Of a DNA stretch of 64,000 nucleotides, positions 33,520 to 45,024 are shown piece after piece. The number at the start of each line of letters is the position of its first letter. Within the stretch, counting starts at the first letter, position 1. This DNA is from Artemisia argyi (taxonomy: Eukaryota; Streptophyta; Magnoliopsida; Asterales; Asteraceae). The translations under genes were made by a program, and so were the position numbers. The notes below the pieces were generated by a model. The model made no database searches, was not told the DNA's origin, and saw only the letters and a list, made by a program, of their open reading frames with translations. The stretch covers positions 122,942,823 through 123,006,822 of the forward strand of contig CM060685.1 in NCBI GenBank assembly GCA_030686995.1. The letters are read 5' to 3'.

Positions 33520-36500
33520 TGATGAGTGCTCAAACACTCATCATTTTTGGTCTAATCTGAACTGCAAAACATACAAAAATACTCAGAAATGCATCAAAAT
33601 ACTGAAAATATTTCAAAATGGTGTTTTATATGTTTTAGATGCAAAAAGAGTAAAAACAAACGAAAAACGTACAAAGTTTGCAAAATTGGAAGTTTCAGTC
33701 CCCCGACTTTCATAAAATGACAAAACTAGTCCCTGGATATTCAAAATATAGAAAATTATCACCAAATGTCATTTTGAAATCATAAATTGTCATATTTAGT
33801 CCTTTGGTGAAAAATTAGAAAAGTTTTGGAAATTTACAATTTAGTCCCTGGAGTTACAGATTTTGGCAGATTTGGTCCCTGGTGGGATAATTTTGAATGA
33901 AAAATCATTTTGGGTCCTTGGGAAGTTATAAAAATCATTTTTTAGTCCTTGGTGTGAAGATTGGTGAAATGGCAATTTTAGTCCCCGAGGTTTGGAAATT
34001 TACAAATTTGGTCCCCGAGAAATTTTGAAAAATGAAAATGAAAAAAAAATGACTTTTGAAATATTGGTGATTGGCAAATTGGTCCTTGGTATTATTGTGG
34101 GGAATTTCATTTTCAGTCCCTAAACTTTTTATAAATTACAAATATGGTCCTTTTGTTTTTGATATATACAACCAAACGGATCCTTGTTTATTTATTTACC
34201 CAACAACAACAGCCCACCCCATTCACACTAATTACTCCAACCCAACACCACCCCAGGCCCAACACATCCAGCCCAACCCCATCCCCTTTGATAATCTAAG
34301 CCGGGTCAACACAGTCAAACCAAACACCCCAGTCACTATTCATCCACCCTCAACCTCCCTAAACTACGCTCCATTGTCTCCCCCCTCCTCTCCTATCTCC
34401 ACAAATCCCTCACCAATACTCACCTTCCCCCATTAATTAACCAACCCACCCCCCCCCCCCTCTTCATTTAATACCACACCAACTCCACTCACAACTGCCC
34501 ATTACATTTTTGGCGCCAAAACGCGTTTGAACGGTTGAGATCACTTGGAAACCATCTAAAGGCTCAGAATGAAGTGGGAAAGAGAGAGGTGTATTCCAGG
34601 GACTATAAAGATGAAGAAAAAGAGAAGATTATGGTTGTCACATGTTTTTAGACCAATTCGTAATGTAAACTTTAAATTTATGTTGTAAACTTTCAAATTC
34701 AGTCTTAAATTTAAGTTGTAACAAGCCTTTGTGTTAATGGAAAGTCTTTCAATAGTTTCTCAGTTCCAATTCTCAAATTCAATTTAGTTTTTGTCAATCT
34801 TTAATGAAAATGATAACTTTGTTCAACCTGGTATTTATTGTTGTTTCTTGTTAGTTTGAGCTCACAGTAGCCTATTTATAAGCTTTTGAAAGCTTGTGGG
34901 TTATTTAGTATAGAATAAATCAAAAAAAAAAATACCAAAAAAATAGGGTAAAATAAATAGAAAATCAGAAATTTAAGAAGAGGAGAAGGATGCAGTGGAA
35001 TCATGGGTTAGAGTCCATTTGGGGACATTAGGTTGGATTCTTGTTCAAGCTCATGAGGTAGATTGTAAGTTTACTTCTTAAATTTTGCATATTTAGTTTA
35101 GACAGGGGTGTTTGGATCTGCCTATCCAACTGTCCTATGGTTGTTGTCTTGGTGTTGTTTCTGCATTTGTAGATTACATTAGTTCATTTTAGTATATGTC
35201 AACCATAAAATTCATGTTTCTAGCATAGAAAGTCAAATCTCCACTTTAAGATCTTTAACTGCTTATCTGTTGGGTTTTCAAGATCATAAACCAATCAAAT
35301 CTCTTTTCAAGTGTTTAAAGTAACTAAATTTGGTCTCATAACAGCTTCTTATAACATGTTAGGTTAGTTTAGATCACCACAAGTTCATCAAAGTCAAAGT
35401 ACCTAGTTTTTTAGAAAAAGTCAAAAGTGGCATTTCAGGTTTTTGCAAAACTTGCATGAATATTTTTGATTTTTGTATTGTGATTCAAGCACTGTGGTTT
35501 GTTGCATGTTATACTATGCCATCTCAACTCTTGATTCCATTCCTTGTTTTATTTTTGTAAATTTTCTCTTGGGCTCCACACTTGATCAAAGTAGGCTGCA
35601 GGGCATATGCATGCCCTGCTACACAGTCCATCAGGCTAAGACCCAACTTTCATGCCCTCTCATGGCCTCCATAGTGGACCCCACAGGCTGCTTATTGGCT
35701 TTTTGAAAAGCCAATAAGCAGTTCTTCAAGTCTCTGGGCTTACCTTGGCATTTGAACCCCATTTGATAGGGCTGCAAGGGCTCTCAACCTTGTCCCTTTT
35801 CTGGGTGACTGTTTGGTTTGTGGATTGCTTATTCAGCTTATTTGGCTTATCCTGAGGCTTGTATTTGTTCCTTCCAACTTATTTTGGTCTTTATAACTTA
35901 TTGGTAGCTTATTTTACCTTTGTGGGCCCCCCTAGCTGCCTACATATCCTTCTTCCCTTGACAGTTGACCAAAGTCAACTGTCTCCCATATACGCTTGTA
36001 CTCAGCTTATTTTTAAGCTCCATAAAGTTTGTTTTTACAAAAAGTTTTCATTTTTAGGTATAAAACAAGTTTCCAAAGAAAAAATTCCAGAAAAACAATT
36101 TAATTTTTAAGTGATAGTTTCTATTTCATTTTATTTAAATTTTATTTTTCATTTTTAGATTTTAATTAAGTACTTGTCATTTTTATATTTTTATTAATTA
36201 CCTCTTATATTAAAGTATTTATAATAATTTTCTCAGATTTTTATTTTATCATTTAGTATTTATTAGAATTAATCTTAGTTTTATTAATTATTAATTAATA
36301 ATTAGTTTTAAATAGCATAATTAGTTTTTATTAAGTAAAACCTAGTTTTTATATTTTTTATAGCTTTTATATGTTATAAAATAATTTTAGAAATTTTATT
36401 AGAATTTTTACTGTTCATTTGCTATTTTTCTTAATTTAAAATAGTTTAATTAGGTAATTAATAATTAATTAGTAATTAATTAATAGAAAAACCACAAAAA

Positions 36501-37094
36501 GACAAAAAAATACTTATTTTTAATTTTAAAATTAGTTTTTAGTTATTTTATAATTTTAGAAATTTTATTTTCACCTTTTTAGTATTTAATTAATATTATA
36601 TTATATTTAAGTTGTTTAAATATTAATAATAAGTAATAAATAGTATTTAATTAATATTAAATAATTAATTAGTGTTAAAATTTATTTTCTTTTTCTAAAA
36701 ATTTTCTTTTATCTTTAAGTTTGTAAAAAAGTCATTTTCACCCCCTGTGGGTTTTCAGAATTCAGTTTTCACTTTTTATTTCGTACGTTTACGTTTTATT
36801 TAAACGTAACGTACGCGTTTTTAGGTTTAAATCGTTTCTGGTTTTTCCTAGTTTCCAGTCTTATTCATATAGCTTGTTTAAGCTATTTCCTTGTAGATTC
36901 CCTAGCTTAATCACACACAAACCTTTTTCCTGTCCAAATTCACCCGATCACGAAGCCGTTTGTTAACCATCCACACCTCGTCGGGACATAACGACCCGGG
37001 GAAACCCTATATTCCGCGGAGCATTGACTCTAAGCTGCTTGACCTTGTTGACCATTCCTTGGTCAGTTTAGGTTGACCGTTTGGACCTCAATCA
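33520..37094 (+). repeat. 3' LTR of LARD-like element
   Basis: Near-identical copy of 26909-30527. Small substitutions are scattered (for example around 33580, 33694, 34227, 36785) and the A-rich tract is about 40 bp shorter (34922-34945). The low divergence implies a recent insertion relative to the Tat copy that hosts it. Confidence 0.95.
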
Positions 37095-38114
37095 GGGTCC
37101 GTCAAGGCGCATGCTGAGAAGGTCACTGATGAGAAGTTGACCATGATGGCGGAGTTACAACATGCACGCGGGGAGCTGCATCAGTTCAAGGCAAACCTTA
37201 CTTGGGGGTAAGGTATTTGGAGGAGAAAAAGGTTGAGCACTTCGGTCATATCGAGGAATTTCGCACTCGTATGGAGAAAGCGCTGAAGGAGCAGGAGGAC
37301 AAGCTGCGCAGCCTAAGTATAGAGTACGATGAGGAGTTATATCCTCATCTGATGTCTACAATCGCTGAGCGCAGGTATGTTTTGTATGTTCCGCAATGTT
37401 GTCTTATTATGTGTATTATTGTTCCTCTTTCCTTCTAGTGTATCCTTTGTCTGCGTATGTAGGTGGCTGATCAGTCATGGTTTGCGCCTGGCTGCGATGG
37501 GTACTTTAGAGTCCCCAGAGGTAGTGGAGACTTTTGGAAAGGTTATTCAATGCGCCGTGGAGCGTGGTAGGGCGCAAGCTATGGAGGAGCTCCATGAGGT
37601 AAAGATGCTGACCGTGGCACTTGCTGAGGTGCCCGGTTATAATGCGGATGCTTATGACGAGCTAATGAAGGCTATGGAAGGGATGAAGCTGCTTGAGCTT
37701 CCACATATTGCGCGGCTGGAGCGCGACCAGGATTACCCCATAAAGTTGATTATGGAGGGGTTAACCATGGGGAGACACATCTTGGAGGATGCGGAGGCGC
37801 AGCTGCAGGTTCCAGTTTTTGCACAGCAGCGTGATATATTGAACCCCTTCGTTCTTGAGAAGGAGGTTCCTCTGAAGGAAGTCTTGGAACTTCATGCAGA
37901 GAGGGTGGCCAAGAAGAAAGGTGTTAAGGGAAAGGCCATCCTATGTGGTGTACGCGCTGCGCATATCCCCAGATCGGATGGAGTTGCAGTCAGCGTGGCG
38001 ACTGTATCGCCTAAGGATGCGTTATTGTTGAGGAAGCTCCAAGAGGCTGGAAGCTCTGATGCCCCAGAAAATAGATCAATTAAGATACTTTTTTGGAACC
38101 CATATTTAAATTAA

Positions 38115-38636
38115 GTGCGTGACTTAAAATAAATCATAAATATGAAAATAGACTTGCATTATTTTTTGCAAAGTCTTATTAAATGACCAAGAGTCTTGGC
38201 TCATAATTTGCTAAGCTCGTAAGTGTACGTGATATTGCGCATCCTTCGTGGAATGCGCAAGGAAATCTTACTTCAACGTCTTGAAGGTAAGGCGCTTAGC
38301 AAGGATGCGTGATCCAATGTTGATGGGTTTGCAACCCTCTTACTCAACGAGTTAGTTAGTAGGTTTACTCATCCTTTTTGTCATCGTGGGTCTTAATTAG
38401 TGCATGCACGCCATGTAGGCAAAATATAAAATAACAATATTGAAACATATAAGAATGTGCGCAATAAAGTAAAAATGTGTTATGGAGTTAGCTAGAAACC
38501 ACAACGTTTTATTAATACTTGCAAGTTTTTGGAAAATAAAAAACAATTCCTAATAAAGAAAAGAAAGTTCAACGACAAACAATTATTGGGCACATACTAA
38601 AGTGCAAAGTTGTCTGTTTGTGGGCCGTAGCCTTTC
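38115..38636. other. Spacer between antisense gene and pol end in Tat element 1
   Basis: About 520 bp separate the 3' ends of two convergent frames. No ORF. It is the likely location of both polyadenylation signals. Confidence 0.5.
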
Positions 38637-41600
38637 CTAAAGATAGCATCTTTTGAGATTGCAGATATTCCAAGTACACGCCAGCTCGTGACCTTCTATA
38701 TCGCGCAACCTGTACGCACCATTACCTAGTGCATCCATGACTTCATAGGGTCCTTCCCATTTGGGTCCAAGCTTGCATGTGTCTTCTGCGTGGCTTGCAT
38801 CATTAGCGCGAGATACAAAGTCTCCTGGCCTGAAAGAAGTGTGTTTGACTTTTGCATCATAATACTTCTTCGTTTTTGCTTTGGCCTTTGCTTCGCGTAT
38901 AGTTGCGCGTTCGCGCCTTTCTTCCAGCAAGTCCAAGTCTATGCGCCGCTCCTCGTCATTTGTTGTGACGTTTATCTCTGTTGTGCGTATAGTTGGCATT
39001 CCAATCTCAGCTGGTATGACGGCTTCTGTTCCATAGACAAGAGAAAATGGTGTGTCTCCGGTACTGGTTTTGATTGTGGTGCGATGCGCCCATAAAACAT
39101 GTGATAACTCGTCCACCCATTTTCCTTTGTGTCTGTCAAGGCGTGCTTTTATCCCTTCGCCTAAACTGAGATTCGCGCGTTCAACCAAGCCATTGGTTTG
39201 TGGGTGTTTTACTGAAGCAAAGTGTTGTGTGATATTCAATTGCGCGCACCAATCTTTGAATGGGTTATTGCAGAATTGTTTCCCATTATCGGAGATAATT
39301 TCTCCAGGTAGCCCGAAGCGACACACAATATTGTCCCATACGAAGCGTTTTACCTGGTTGCCAGTGATGTTCACCACTGCTTTTGCCTCAATCCACTTTG
39401 TAAAGTAGTCTATGGCTACTATAAGGAATTTTAGCCCTCCCGCTGCAACTGGGAAAGGGCCTGCGATGTCAATGCCCCATTTATAGAATGGCCATGGTAA
39501 GGTGATGGGGGTTAACTCTTGTTGTGGTTGGCGCGGAATTGGCCTGTGTACTTGGCAATTGCTGCATTTTTTTATCATATCTCGCGCGTCGCGGTGCATA
39601 GTAGGCCAATAATATCCTGATCGTAGGGCGCGCGCCACAACGGACCGTGGTCCCGAGTGCATGCTACATGATCCAGCGTGAATTTCTCGGAGTACATAAT
39701 CTGCTTGAAGAGGTCCAACACATCGGAGCCAAGGTTGTAGGAATGAACGTCGATATAGGATTCCATCTCTTAGTTCAAATCTCTGCGATGTGCGCCGCAC
39801 TCTTCGAGCGTCCTTTTGATCTTGTGGTAAGATTCCTTTGCTAATAAATTCGATGATAGGTGTCATCCACGTGGGATCTTGTTCTTCTATCACCGTGGAT
39901 ACTTCCATCTCCAAGATTGACTTATTTTTCAGAGTTTCTACTAATACCTGTTTTGATAGGTGCGCAAAGCTTGTAGATGCGATCTTGCTAAGCGTGTCAG
40001 CTTTTTTGTTGTCACCTCTAGGTACTTGTTTGATTGTGAACCTATCAAAGCTCTGAATTAAAGACTTTGTTTTTTCAAGGTATTGGATCATATGTTCATC
40101 CTTTGCTTCATATTCACCTAACACATGGTTAGCTACTAGCCTGGAATCCACGTTTGCCTCTAGGTTGCGTACACCCATTTGAATTGTAATACGTAGTCCA
40201 GCGAGTAGGGCTTCATATTCTGCCTCATTGTTTGTGGCTGTGAATTCTAAGCGCAGTGCGTAGGTGAATTCCGTTCCTTCTGGATTAGTAAGGATAACGC
40301 CTGCGCCTGATTCAGCTACACACGAGGATCCATCTGTGAATAGAATCCAAGGTTCTGGCAACTCTGTCTTGCTTGTTGAAGTTGGAGTATCAGTATCTGG
40401 CTTTTCAACAATAAAGTCAGCTAATATCTGCCCCTTGATCGCAGTGCGTGGTCTATACGAGATGTTATAGTCACTCAACAACACACTCCACTTTTGTAGC
40501 TGTCCTGATGCGTCAGGTTTAGAGATAACTTGTTTGATTGGCTGGTCCGTGATCACAGCTATGGGGTGCGCCTGAAAGTATCTGCGCAGTCTTTTAGCTG
40601 CGAATACTAGAGCTAAGACCAGTTTTTCCATGGCGCTGTAGTTAGTCTCTGTCTTCTTCAATGCCTTGCTTACAAAGTATATGGGTGTTTGGACGGAGTT
40701 CCTATCTGTCAATAGTATTGCGCTGACTGCTCCATGGGTCGCAGATAAGTACCTGATTAACTCTTCCCCTGGTCGCGGTGCGACAAGTTTGGGGAGTGAT
40801 GCCAGGTGTTGTTTTAGCTGTTGGAAGGCTTCTTCTGCTTCCTTAGTCCAACGAAAGTCTCCCTTTTTTGTGCACTTCGTGAGTGTTTTAAAAAGAGGGA
40901 GTGATTTGTCTGCTGACTTAGATAAGAAACGATTTAACCCAGCTAGTTTTCCATTTAATGACTGGACTTCTTTCAGTGTGTGCGGTGAGGGGAGATCAAT
41001 AACAGCTTTTGTTTTTTCTGGGCAAGGCTTGATACCATCAGGTTCTATCAAATATCCAAGGAACATGACTTCTGTCGCGCCAAAGGTGCACTTCTTGGGA
41101 TTTAACTTCATGTTTATTTTTTCCAATGTTTTGAACGTCTCCTGGATGTCGCACACCAATTCTTCCTCTGTGTGGCTCTTGATGACAAGGTCATCAACGT
41201 AGACTTCCAAGTTTCGACCTACTTGTTTTTCAAAAGCCATGTCCACCAATCGCTGGTATGTTGCACCTGCGTTTTTTGGGCCAAAAGGCATTTTTGTGTA
41301 GCAATAGACCCCTTGACTTGTGTCGAAGGCTGTTTTTTCTTCATCCTCCACTGCCATCTGGATTTGATGGTACCCTTTGTATGCGTCTAGGAAGCACTTA
41401 AAAGGATATCCGCACAGGGATTCTACTTTCCAGTCTATCTCTGGCAGTGGATAGCAATCCTGTGGGCATGCTTTATTGAGGTCTATGAAGTCCACGAACA
41501 TCCTCCAACTGCCATCACTCTTCTTTACCATCACTGGATTAGAGAGCCAGTCGTGATAGTATACTTCGCGCATAATGCCTGCGTCTACAAGTTTATGTAC

Positions 41601-41672
41601 TTCTTCCAGGATAGCTTTTGCGCGATTTGGGGCCTGGCCGCGCTTCTTCTGTCGTATTGGGGGATATCCTTA
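38637..41672 (-). CDS. Tat element 1 pol: RT, dual RNase H, integrase
   Basis: The open frame continues in phase from gag-protease but is separated from it by two adjacent stops (TGA TAA, 41675-41670). The first internal Met is at 41573. Reverse transcriptase is recognisable by FLDAYKGYHQI, MPFGPKNAGATYQRL (P replaces the usual L) and the catalytic YVDDLVIKS near 41190. RNase H follows, then the second archaeal-like RNase H (ILFTDGSSC, NNEAEYEALLAGL, DSRLVANHVLG). Integrase has the HHCC finger (about 39720-39560), the DDE core residues (WGIDIAGP, SDNGKQF, GLVERAN) and a terminal GPKWEGPYEV motif without a chromodomain. All core motifs are intact, so this stretch may still be translatable; the 978-residue length from Met is long for a damaged copy. 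Confidence 0.92.
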
Positions 41673-44288
41673 TCAGATTTGTAGCTTGAGCTCCGTAATA
41701 GAGCGTGGCACTCCGGTCATGTGCTTTGGTTCCCACTCAAAGATGCTCAGGTTCTGTTGCAAGAGTGCACACACAGCTGCTTTACCTTTGTCAGATAAAG
41801 ATCCTCCAATCGATATTTGTTGATCTGGGTAATCAGGATGAATAGCGACCTTTAAGTTTGGTATTTTTGCTGCGCGCTGTTCTGGAATATTCTCCACCTC
41901 ACTGGTTACTACGTTGCATTCTTTAGGTGGCACTGTTGTGTTGTAGAGGGTGACAATCCCTCCTTCTACTGGAAATTTGAGCATCCCATGTGCTGTGGAT
42001 GGTACAGCGCGCATGGATGATATTCCAGGTCTCCCAATGATGCCGTTGTACGGTGAAGGAGACTTGATTATCATGAAATTTATCCACGTTGCTGTAGAGT
42101 GTTGTTCATCGCCCACAACTACAAGTAAGCGTAATTGCCCCATAGGCCATATCTTTTCTCCTGCGAACCCAGTCAGCGCCGTTGTGGCTGGTATCAATTG
42201 ACTTTGTATCTCAGGTCGTAGCCTTTTAAAGCAATGTTCATACAGAATATCTGCGGATGCTCCTCCATCGATATACATGCGGTGGATGTCATGTCCCCCA
42301 GTATGTATCTCAATGGTCAATGGCTCTATTACTGCGTTGTCCGCAGCTAGAGTGGGGAAGGATATCTCCTTTTCTGAAGAGAACTTTTGACTGACTTTTT
42401 GCTTTGTCTTAAGTTGCCATGACTGTATCATGTAGATGATGTCCGCTTTATCTTTGGGAGGCTCTTTCTTGCCTCCGTTCCTTTGTTTGTCCTTCCCTTC
42501 TTTAATGTTCTTTACGAGGTGATCCATTCTACCCTCCTTTACTAATTTTTCAATTAGTTGTCGTAGCTGGACACACTCGTTGGTTGTATGGCCCTTTTGG
42601 CCATGGTATTCGCAGTATCCATTCCCTATGCGCTTGTCCTCTGGGGTGCGCATTGGTGGAGGTTTTGGGAAGTTTGCGCCTTCTGTTACAAATATTTCCC
42701 TCAGAGTCTTTGTGAGAGGGGTATACTTGTCATTATCTCGTCCACTCCCCTGACTGCGATAATTCTTGCTGCGGTTGCTGCTCTGATCATTGGATTGTCT
42801 CCTAGGCTGTTCTTGTTGCCTATAATTTGAGTAGCCTTTTTTACTGTCCGCAGCAGTTGCTTCTCCTTGGATGAAGGATCTTGTGCGCTTCATTAGTTCA
42901 TCGAAGGTTTGGGGAACCTTGTCGTTTAACTTCCTAATGAGTTCTGGGTTGTTGATCCCATTCATGAACCCTGAGATTTTTAGGACTTCGGGACACGCCT
43001 TTACATATATACACTCATCTTTAAATCGTTCCATATAAGCACTGGTTGATTCCCATTGACGCTGTTTTACTCTGGCTAGTTCAACAGGGTTTTTAGCGCA
43101 CTTCTTTCTTTGGGTGAAGTTTAAACGGAATGCTTTTCGCAACTCTTCAAACCCGCCAATGCTCCTTCATGGAAGCTTGCTAAACCACGTGCGCGCATTC
43201 CCTACTAACGTGGAGTTAAACATATGGCACCACACAGGTTGTGGTCAATTTTCGATAGTAGCGGCGGATTCGAAAATTTTTAGGTGATCATCAAGATCAC
43301 CCGTCCCGTCATATGTTTTAACATTAGTGGGCATGTGCCTTTTCTTATGATCAGAGTAGTCGCTGATGCGTCTTGTAAAGGCATCAACTTTCTGGCGACG
43401 ACACGGAAGAGATATGTCTTCGTCTTCTTCCTCGCGACGTCTCCCTCTGGATTTCCAGTGTCCTGTTTCCTTATCCTCGTTGTCCGAGGAGTCACTGGAG
43501 GAAGAGTAATCTCTTTTGCGGCGCTTGCGCCGGCTTCCTTCAGAGGAAGAGCTTGAGGGGCTTTCACTTGGGGATGTTCTCCTCCCTAATCTGTCGTCAA
43601 TTTTCGTGAATTCTAGACTTGGTGAATGTTGACGTCCTAATCCGTCTTGTATCCTTCGACTACAAAGTCTAGAATGAAGATTGGTGCGCCTCTCGCCATC
43701 TTCATATTCCTCTTAATATTGTGAGTCAGATACCGTACCAAGTCTATCATGGATAGTGGTACGTCTTTCGTTATTTTCGCGTCTTCCTCTTTGGTGGCGT
43801 GGTGGTGATACTTCGCGTTCAGGACCAAAGTTGAGCCGGGCTTGTAGGCTCGTACTTGACCTTCTCCGCGCTTCTTCTTGCATGAGGGCGGTTAGGGTTT
43901 TGTAATTTTGGGATACAAAATTACTTAATGTTAGGTCAGACGCGTCCTCATCCGCTGCAAGTATATCTGCCTCAGCATTGGGTACCCTATCTCGGTTAGG
44001 TGCGCCAGGTGGCACAGTGTTGTCCACTGTAGGTGCCGTTTGGTGGGGAGTATTGAAGAGGGTGTGCTGAAGTTCTTCAACGCTTGGGACCACTGTGGTG
44101 GCTTGGGTAGTCCTTATAGGCAATTCTACCGCTGGGAGAGGTAGGGTTGGTCCCGTTTCTTGGTGACCAGGCGCACTGGTTGTTCCAGAAGCCTGCCTAG
44201 AGGTCGAATCTTGATGGTTCTTTCTCTGGGGGTCACGTGTTTTTTCCAACTGCGGAGTCCGCCGGCTTGAGTTTTTGTTCTTCGTCAT
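41673..44288 (-). pseudogene. Tat element 1 gag-protease, three or more nonsense codons
   Basis: Starts at the ATG at 44288 (MTKNKNSSRRTPQLEKTRD). Compared with the open copy at 49185-51275 it has TAA after GTVSDSQY (43713), TGA in place of Trp in the ENWPQPVW motif (about 43240), and TGA in place of Arg in KLPRR (about 43170). The capsid part has the Tat Gag signature (NFTQRKKCAKNPVELARVKQ). The zinc knuckle is the variant CEYHGQKGHTTNEC, and the retropepsin site is YIDGGASADILYE near 42260. Most stops are explained by G-to-A or C-to-T changes, as expected for deamination of methylated DNA. Confidence 0.88.
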
Positions 44289-44311
44289 TCTAGTTCTTAG
44301 TTCTTAGTGTG

Positions 44312-44330
44312 GGTCCCACGGATGGCGCCA
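44312..44330 (-). other. Primer-binding site of Tat element 1
   Basis: On the minus strand the LTR ends ATCAACA, then AG, then TGGCGCCATCCGTGGGACC. The first seven bases complement the GGCGCCA 3' end of plant tRNA-Asp, the primer usually assigned to Tat elements; the remainder matches less well. The same sequence occurs beside the LTR of element 2 (51300-51318). Confidence 0.6.
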
Positions 44331-44332
44331 CT

Positions 44333-44823
44333 TGTTGATACAAAAGTTGGGCGTTCCTAGTTTGGGTTCTTGCTCTCGTACCAATTAGCTCTTAATGCTT
44401 GAAACCTGCGCACTAAGGAAATAAACAAACACCGTTAGGCTTATCGTGGGATTGTCTCCCACGATTATCCTCCGGCGTGAGAGTAAGTAATCGGTTTTAG
44501 GGTTATCGTAAAGAGTTAGGGTTTGTGAATCGTACCTTTAATGAGAATTATATCATTCTATATATAGGCGCAGAATCCTTGTAGGTTTCGTGCTCCTTAC
44601 GTTTCGCACACATGGTGCTTATCCGGTCCAAGGATCTTTATCCATAGATAGAAGATCCATATCTAGACCATAAATAGTTTGATTGGGCTTTGGGTCTTAC
44701 GTGAGCCCAATCCCTTTGACAATGCGGCCCAAGTTAGTTATAATAGCCCACTCATGGTGGGTTTGGGCCTTAGTGATGTTTATCATTTGCGCTCGTGGCC
44801 CAAATATAGACTATACGTCATCA
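44333..44823 (-). repeat. 5' LTR of Tat element 1
   Basis: Near-identical to 24428-24918, including the TATA box (about 44557-44567). The flanks do not show the expected 5-bp target duplication: the left flank ends ACCCT and the right flank begins CTTGC. Confidence 0.93.
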
Positions 44824-44833
44824 CTTGCCTTTC

Positions 44834-44907
<74 letters not shown>
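44834..44907. repeat. (TAA)n microsatellite
   Basis: About 25 uninterrupted ATA/TAA units, 10 bp beyond the 5' LTR. Confidence 0.97.
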
Positions 44908-44912
<5 letters not shown>

Positions 44913-45024
44913 ATAAATAAATAATAATTGGATACCCCTTTCAAAGAGGAAAGATTGATCCAAGTTTAAGGTTTTATTTCATAATGTACGTTACTTCGGT
45001 TCTTTTAATCAACTGAGGATAGCT

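Larger units (their letters stand above)
26909..37094 (+). mobile_element. Long-LTR non-autonomous (LARD-like) retrotransposon
   Basis: Two LTRs of 3619 and 3575 bp, nearly identical except for an A-rich tract, enclose about 3 kb. The element is flanked by a perfect 5-bp target duplication GGGTC (26904-26908 and 37095-37099). It has a PBS after the left LTR and a purine tract (GTGTGGGGGAT, 33509-33519) before the right LTR. The only coding region is a zinc-knuckle ORF; no protease, RT, RNase H or integrase is present, so it must be mobilised in trans. It inserted into exon 3 of the antisense gene of Tat element 1. Confidence 0.93.
25335..38114 (+). pseudogene. Spliced antisense ORF of Tat element (gypsy-type transposon protein)
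   Basis: Four exons with canonical introns can be read: 25335-26019, 26128-26539, 26642-26908 continued at 37100-37374, and 37463-38114. Donors are GTGGGT, GTAAGT and GTATGT; acceptors are GCGCAG, TTGTAG and ATGTAG. Codon phases agree at every junction. The N-terminal part (MVRQLHEFPSEMDEDELRQF, LYMRFFEYANQRVPISMFLS) matches the plant 'putative gypsy-type transposon' family found antisense in Tat/Grande/Retand elements. The middle is acidic with a basic RKRRRH-like patch, and the C-terminal half is predicted coiled coil. Function unknown. It is broken by the insertion at 26909-37094, a TAG at 26826, and a frameshift in the G run near 37205. Confidence 0.8.
24428..44823 (-). mobile_element. 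Tat-lineage Ty3/gypsy retrotransposon, element 1
   Basis: Near-identical LTRs of about 490 bp bound the element (24428-24918 and 44333-44823). In minus orientation it runs 5' LTR, PBS, gag, protease, RT, RNase H, second RNase H, integrase, then an antisense gene, PPT (GGGGGGACA at 24919-24928) and 3' LTR. The second RNase H after the first, a single gag-pol frame, no chromodomain and the extra antisense ORF together mark the Tat/Ogre-Retand group (established family knowledge). The copy is interrupted by the long-LTR element at 26909-37094. Gag carries nonsense codons, so the element is no longer autonomous. Confidence 0.92.

Noticed and set aside
38790..41390. Numerous plus-strand ORFs across the pol region
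   Set aside because: All lie opposite the RT/RNase H/integrase frame and have no independent features.
44679..44924. ORF ending in a run of isoleucines
   Set aside because: It is LTR sequence running into the TAA microsatellite.
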